64,000 nucleotides of DNA, from assembly GCA_001630475.1 (NCBI GenBank), contig KV419397.1, positions 81,640 through 145,639 of the forward strand. Direction: 5' to 3'. A model generated the notes under the pieces. That model ran no database searches, was not told where the DNA came from, and saw nothing but the letters and a program-made list of their open reading frames with translations. The position numbers and the translations under genes are program-made. Origin of the DNA: Sistotremastrum niveocremeum HHB9708. Taxonomy: Eukaryota > Basidiomycota > Agaricomycetes > Sistotremastrales > Sistotremastraceae. Position 1 is the stretch's first letter, and every line of letters starts with the position of its first letter. Shown piece after piece: positions 60,786 to 64,000 of the stretch.

Positions 60786-61370
60786 GATAATAAAGATCCC
60801 AGACAAAGCGTATATAAGCTGAGCATGGGCTTTTTCAAATGATGTTCTCGGCAGCATTGTTCGATCAAGCTTTCGATTCTAATTTTCAACTTCAAACTCA
60901 TGCAACTTCGTTCACTCAAGTTCTCGCACTAGCATCATAATCATCAATTCGCACAATACTACTAGTATTCAATCCGCGGCATCCTTTACTGACGTCCGCC
61001 CTTCCTCGCGAGGACTGGCCCGGCTCAAAAGGGTATCGCCTCTAAGGTCCACCTCGAACCAAAATACATCCACTATCATCTATCATCTATCACCTATATA
61101 TACTACGAGAACCGTGAATCCGCGATGCAAATGAGACGCGTGTTGAAGACCCCGTTAAAACCTCCCCCGTCGGAAAACCCAGTGGGAAAAATACCAGGGG
61201 GAGGAAAGGGAGTCAAGCGTCGTTCGAATTTTGAATTCGAATTTTGGGTTTTGAGTTTGGGGATGGGGATGGGAAGGAGAATGAGAACCTGGGGGTCATC
61301 CGCTCGACTCTCGGGTGGCGAGTCCGAGAGCGAGAGGATTAGGCCCAGTTGTTGGGGGATCTTGATCCGA
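60786..61370. other. tRNA upstream region, no gene supported
   Basis: The only long frame (plus, 61125-61391) is repetitive and Gly/Arg-rich, without motifs. I see no convincing gene. Confidence 0.4.
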
Positions 61371-61372
61371 CA

Positions 61373-61562
61373 ATTCAGAACGAATCCGTAATCTAATCAT
61401 AATTCATCAGCTCGACGTCACAAGATGAAAAGAGAAGAGAAGAAGAAAACGTACCAATCCCCCGTACTCGCGAACGGGTCCAAAAGGCCTATCCATTCCT
61501 CAGATGGCGAGTCCTCAGAACGAATAACCTTCTCCTCCCTGGAGTTCTCCTCGGGTCGACCT
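61373..61562 (-). other. possible C-terminal exon pair of an unrecognised gene
   Basis: A stretch with good splice signals: acceptor TTTTCAG just above 61562, then a frame reading GRPEENSREEKVIRSEDSPS and EEWIGLLDPFASTGDW, a GTACGT donor near 61455, acceptor GATTAG near 61393, and ITDSF plus stop. Upstream exons would lie around 61600-61850, where a C/T-rich leader is visible, but I could not find a start codon that keeps the frame. No family recognised. Confidence 0.25.
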
Positions 61563-61904
61563 GAAAACGAAGATAGGTGAATACCAGGAGAACATAACTA
61601 TCTACTCCCGCCCCTGGTCACAAAAAAGAAAACCGCACTAAAAGGCGAAGCACCAAACTCCATCCACCTCCCTGACCAAAAGAGGTTTCCGAAAGCCCAG
61701 ATGAAGAGTACACTCCTTCCGCTATCCATCCTCCCATCCTCCTCCAGTTCCCACGCTGGAGCAGAACGAGAATAGGATAACATCAAGAGACGTACCACGA
61801 ACAATGGCTCAAATGAGCCGAAAGTGAAACCGGAAACGAGATTTTTTTGGATTTTGTGACCGGAGTCTTTTTTAGTTTTTTTGTGTTTTTGTGGGGATTT
61901 TGGG

Positions 61905-61922
61905 GAGAGAGAGAGAGAGAGA
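61905..61922. repeat. (GA)n microsatellite
   Basis: Nine GA units inside a purine-rich stretch (61890-61970), probably part of a promoter or leader of a leftward gene. Confidence 0.7.
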
Positions 61923-61929
61923 AAGTGAA

Positions 61930-63041
61930 GGGAGAAGATAGGATGGGGGAAGGGAGGGAGGGGACCCTAGCTCGTTTCCGTCCAAGTCTTAGAACCCGGC
62001 CGCAGGACTAAGAGAAGGAGTTGGCGAGAGAGGGATGGAGGGGCAGGAGGGGTGAGGAAGCGGAATTACACTTTTTGGGCCTGTATTTATGCTTTTTCGA
62101 AGGCCTTTGGGGTGCATGGCCTGTGCACGCTCATCAAGAGGATTTGTGGATTCTTTCACATGTTATGTCTGTGAGCCAATCATAGCAGTTCGCGGAGACG
62201 ATGTGCGAGTGGAAGCTTCGATTCAAGCAAACAAATCACCGCCACTTGAACGTTGGAGCGCTGGACTCACTGAACCTTCCTGATTTAGCTACACGAGAAG
62301 CATTCGGAGCTTCTATCCTTCATTGAAGAACCGTAAATCGACTCATGAAAGTTTCTTGAGAAGCTTCCATCGTCGTGTTCAAGGCTTCTTGTCACGAGTC
62401 ATTAGGTCGATGAAGAGGATTTTGCAGCTTCTCTGGAATGTGAAATTGGATATTCTGAATTGAAGGAGGCAAAGTATGAACTTCTTTGAGGACTCAATTG
62501 AAAGAAGCAAACGCGTACAGTGGAAAGCATCCGGCGCCAACGCCACTCCGGCAGCAAATCCTGCGCTCAACCTCAAAGCGGCAACTCAGTGAGCTTTCCA
62601 ACGGAATACGATTCTTCTTTTGATTCCTTTCCATTCGGATAGGAAAGCGACTCGGAGTTGAAGTCGAAGTGCTGGTTGAAGGGGATTGCAGAGATGTTGG
62701 CCAGCTTTGTTGGATTGTTTGGCCGAGCCAAATAACGCATCGAAGCGCCCAGCAGCTTCCGCGTGATGGCCAGGAAAGGCAAGTCACTGAACGGACTTAG
62801 CGGCATAGCAGCCGCTCGCTCTTCTGCTCGCTCATCCACGGTGCCAGCGCCCAATGGATCAGGCCTTGCATATGACGATGTGATTTCAGAACATACCCTA
62901 CTAATGATACATCCCAATGTCAGTATTAATACAACCCTAAAAGATACAAAGCAAAAATCCGCCAAAGACCCAGATAAAAGGAAGAAGTAGAGAAAATTAT
63001 GCCGTACAGCACAGACCAAGCCTTAATCCAAGAGCCAACTT
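61930..63041. other. intergenic, no gene supported
   Basis: Minus-strand frames at 62494-62787 and 62573-63019 overlap each other in different frames and have no motifs. I treat them as chance. Confidence 0.4.
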
Positions 63042-64000
63042 TCAGCTCAAAGCGCTAGCCAGACCAGCAACAGCTCCCAAGAGCTTAACACCTTGAACAG
63101 CAATCTTCGCACCAGCAAGAATCTTTTGCGTGTTGATAGGTTTATGTTTCGGCGCGGCGTTTTGCTGATTATCTTGCGATTGAGTTGCTTGCTGAGATGT
63201 AGTCTGGTTGGGTGGAGCCGGAGGTGATTGAGAATGGGGGTTATCGCCCGCATGAGACGGTGGCAATTGGGAGGGCGCGACGGGCTCAGATGATTGCGAG
63301 AGATCGGGTAGAAGTGGACCACTTTGAGAACTCTGGGTGAAGGTTTGAGTTCCCTGCGCGCTTGCAGCGGCAACGCCTCCAGTATCGTGATGCCAGCTGG
63401 TGCTGGGATGGCCGTGCCACGAGTTACTCTGATAAGCGCCGACCGAAGCATAACTTAAATCGACGTTATTGAACGTATTCTGAGATAAACCTGTAAAGAG
63501 AAAGCGACGCGCTGTAATGAGATGTTATGGTAGCGTAGTTCATCCTTCTTACCGAAACCGTCGCCATTCTGTCCAGGAGAGACAATGTTTTGATTTCCAT
63601 AAGAACCGAACGATGAGTCGGGGGATGCCAAGCTGTAAGAATTAGATCCCGGTGGATCATACATCCCAGTGCCTTCGCTTCCGACGCCACCCATACCAGA
63701 CAAGAGACTGGTATCATAACTGGCGTTACCCCCGTCAAAGCCGGCATCTTCACTTTCCACGCTCGCAGAGTCGTCGAAAACATCTTCGGCGATGATATCG
63801 ACGGTGGCACCTGTCACCATCGCAGCGCCGTGCTTTCTGAAGCGGCCGAATCCGGTGTGTTTCTTGTGCCCTTTGCGCTGTACTTCTACGGGAGGCAGTA
63901 AAGATGGCGGTGGAGGAGGAGCGTAGAATTCGGGGGAGGTTGCATTTTGCCAGTGATGACGCTGCTGTTCATGGTGAGACGACGGGGAAGGCGGGACTTG
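63042..64000 (-). CDS. low-complexity protein, 3' part (continues past right edge)
   Basis: C-terminal part of a protein whose start lies beyond the window. Leftward from the edge it reads FYAPPPPPSLLPPVEVQRKG, HKKHTGFGRFRKHGAAMVTG, ATVDIIAEDVFDDSASVESE and GMGGVGSEGTGMYDPPGSNS. An intron joins QNGDGFG to LSQNTFNNVDLSYASVGAYQ; the donor is near 63552 and the acceptor near 63493. Then come Ser/Gln/Pro-rich sequence and a conserved-looking end, KPINTQKILAGAKIAVQGVK plus LLGAVAGLASALS, which may be a short amphipathic or membrane-associated helix. TGA at 63042-63044. Composition is Gly, Ser, Gln and Pro, typical of disordered proteins; similar Agaricomycete proteins sometimes begin with a WW domain, which cannot be checked here. 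Function unknown. Confidence 0.65.

Noticed and set aside
62494-63019. Overlapping minus-strand open frames
   Set aside because: Two frames overlap with no homology, splice or start support; most likely chance.
63047-63451. 134-residue minus-strand frame
   Set aside because: Shadow frame of the low-complexity protein at the right edge, which is coherent in the other frame.

Overview
This window is nuclear DNA from a filamentous basidiomycete fungus, most likely an Agaricomycete. The genes are interrupted by many short (about 45-80 nt) GT-AG introns. ATP-citrate lyase is a single long chain, as in Basidiomycota and animals, not the two subunits usual in Ascomycota. Several proteins belong to families typical of mushrooms: two DUF6535 membrane proteins, a DUF7330-like protein, F-box proteins and a Kre9-like GPI protein. 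Many real genes are only visible once exons are joined. A glutathione S-transferase and a small CBS-domain protein were recovered this way.

Layout. 1-940: start of a DUF6535 protein running off the left edge (-). 1.9-5.9 kb: ATP-citrate lyase (+). 6-10.3 kb: two tandem F-box paralogues (-). 10.5-11.3 kb: GPI-anchored secreted protein (+). 12.3-18.1 kb: hydantoin-racemase-like enzyme (-), sphingolipid C9-methyltransferase (+), ribosomal protein eL20 (+), 3-ketodihydrosphingosine reductase (-). 19.4-20.8 kb: a decayed-looking coding frame (-). 21.0-22.0 kb: DUF7330-like protein (+). 23.2-24.4 kb: glutathione S-transferase (+). 24.4-33.7 kb: gene-poor, apart from an intronless disordered protein at 27.2-28.5 kb and coding-like islands at 30.7-33.0 kb. 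33.7-35.6 kb: adenosylhomocysteinase (+). 36.1-43.8 kb: the large PAG1/Tao3/Furry morphogenesis scaffold (-). 47.0-47.9 kb: CBS-domain protein (-). 49.8-51.0 kb: CE15 glucuronoyl esterase (+). 51.5-54.1 kb: a second DUF6535 protein (+). 55.2-56.9 kb: cAMP-receptor-like GPCR (-). 57.7-59.4 kb: delta-9 fatty acid desaturase with a cytochrome b5 tail (+). 59.8-60.7 kb: a non-autonomous TIR element with 8-bp target duplications, beside an intron-containing tRNA-Ala. The right edge holds a low-complexity protein that continues beyond the window (-).

Working together. Several genes serve lipid metabolism: ATP-citrate lyase (cytosolic acetyl-CoA), the delta-9 desaturase, and two steps of fungal glucosylceramide synthesis (ketosphinganine reduction and C9 methylation). 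Adenosylhomocysteinase clears the by-product of SAM-dependent methylations such as the C9 step. This is a loose neighbourhood on both strands with housekeeping genes between, not a demonstrated cluster. I found no CRISPR array, no retroelement with recognisable reverse transcriptase or capsid, and no convincing new multi-gene system. The most useful leads are the newly assembled genes, the TIR element/tRNA junction and the decayed or unresolved coding regions.
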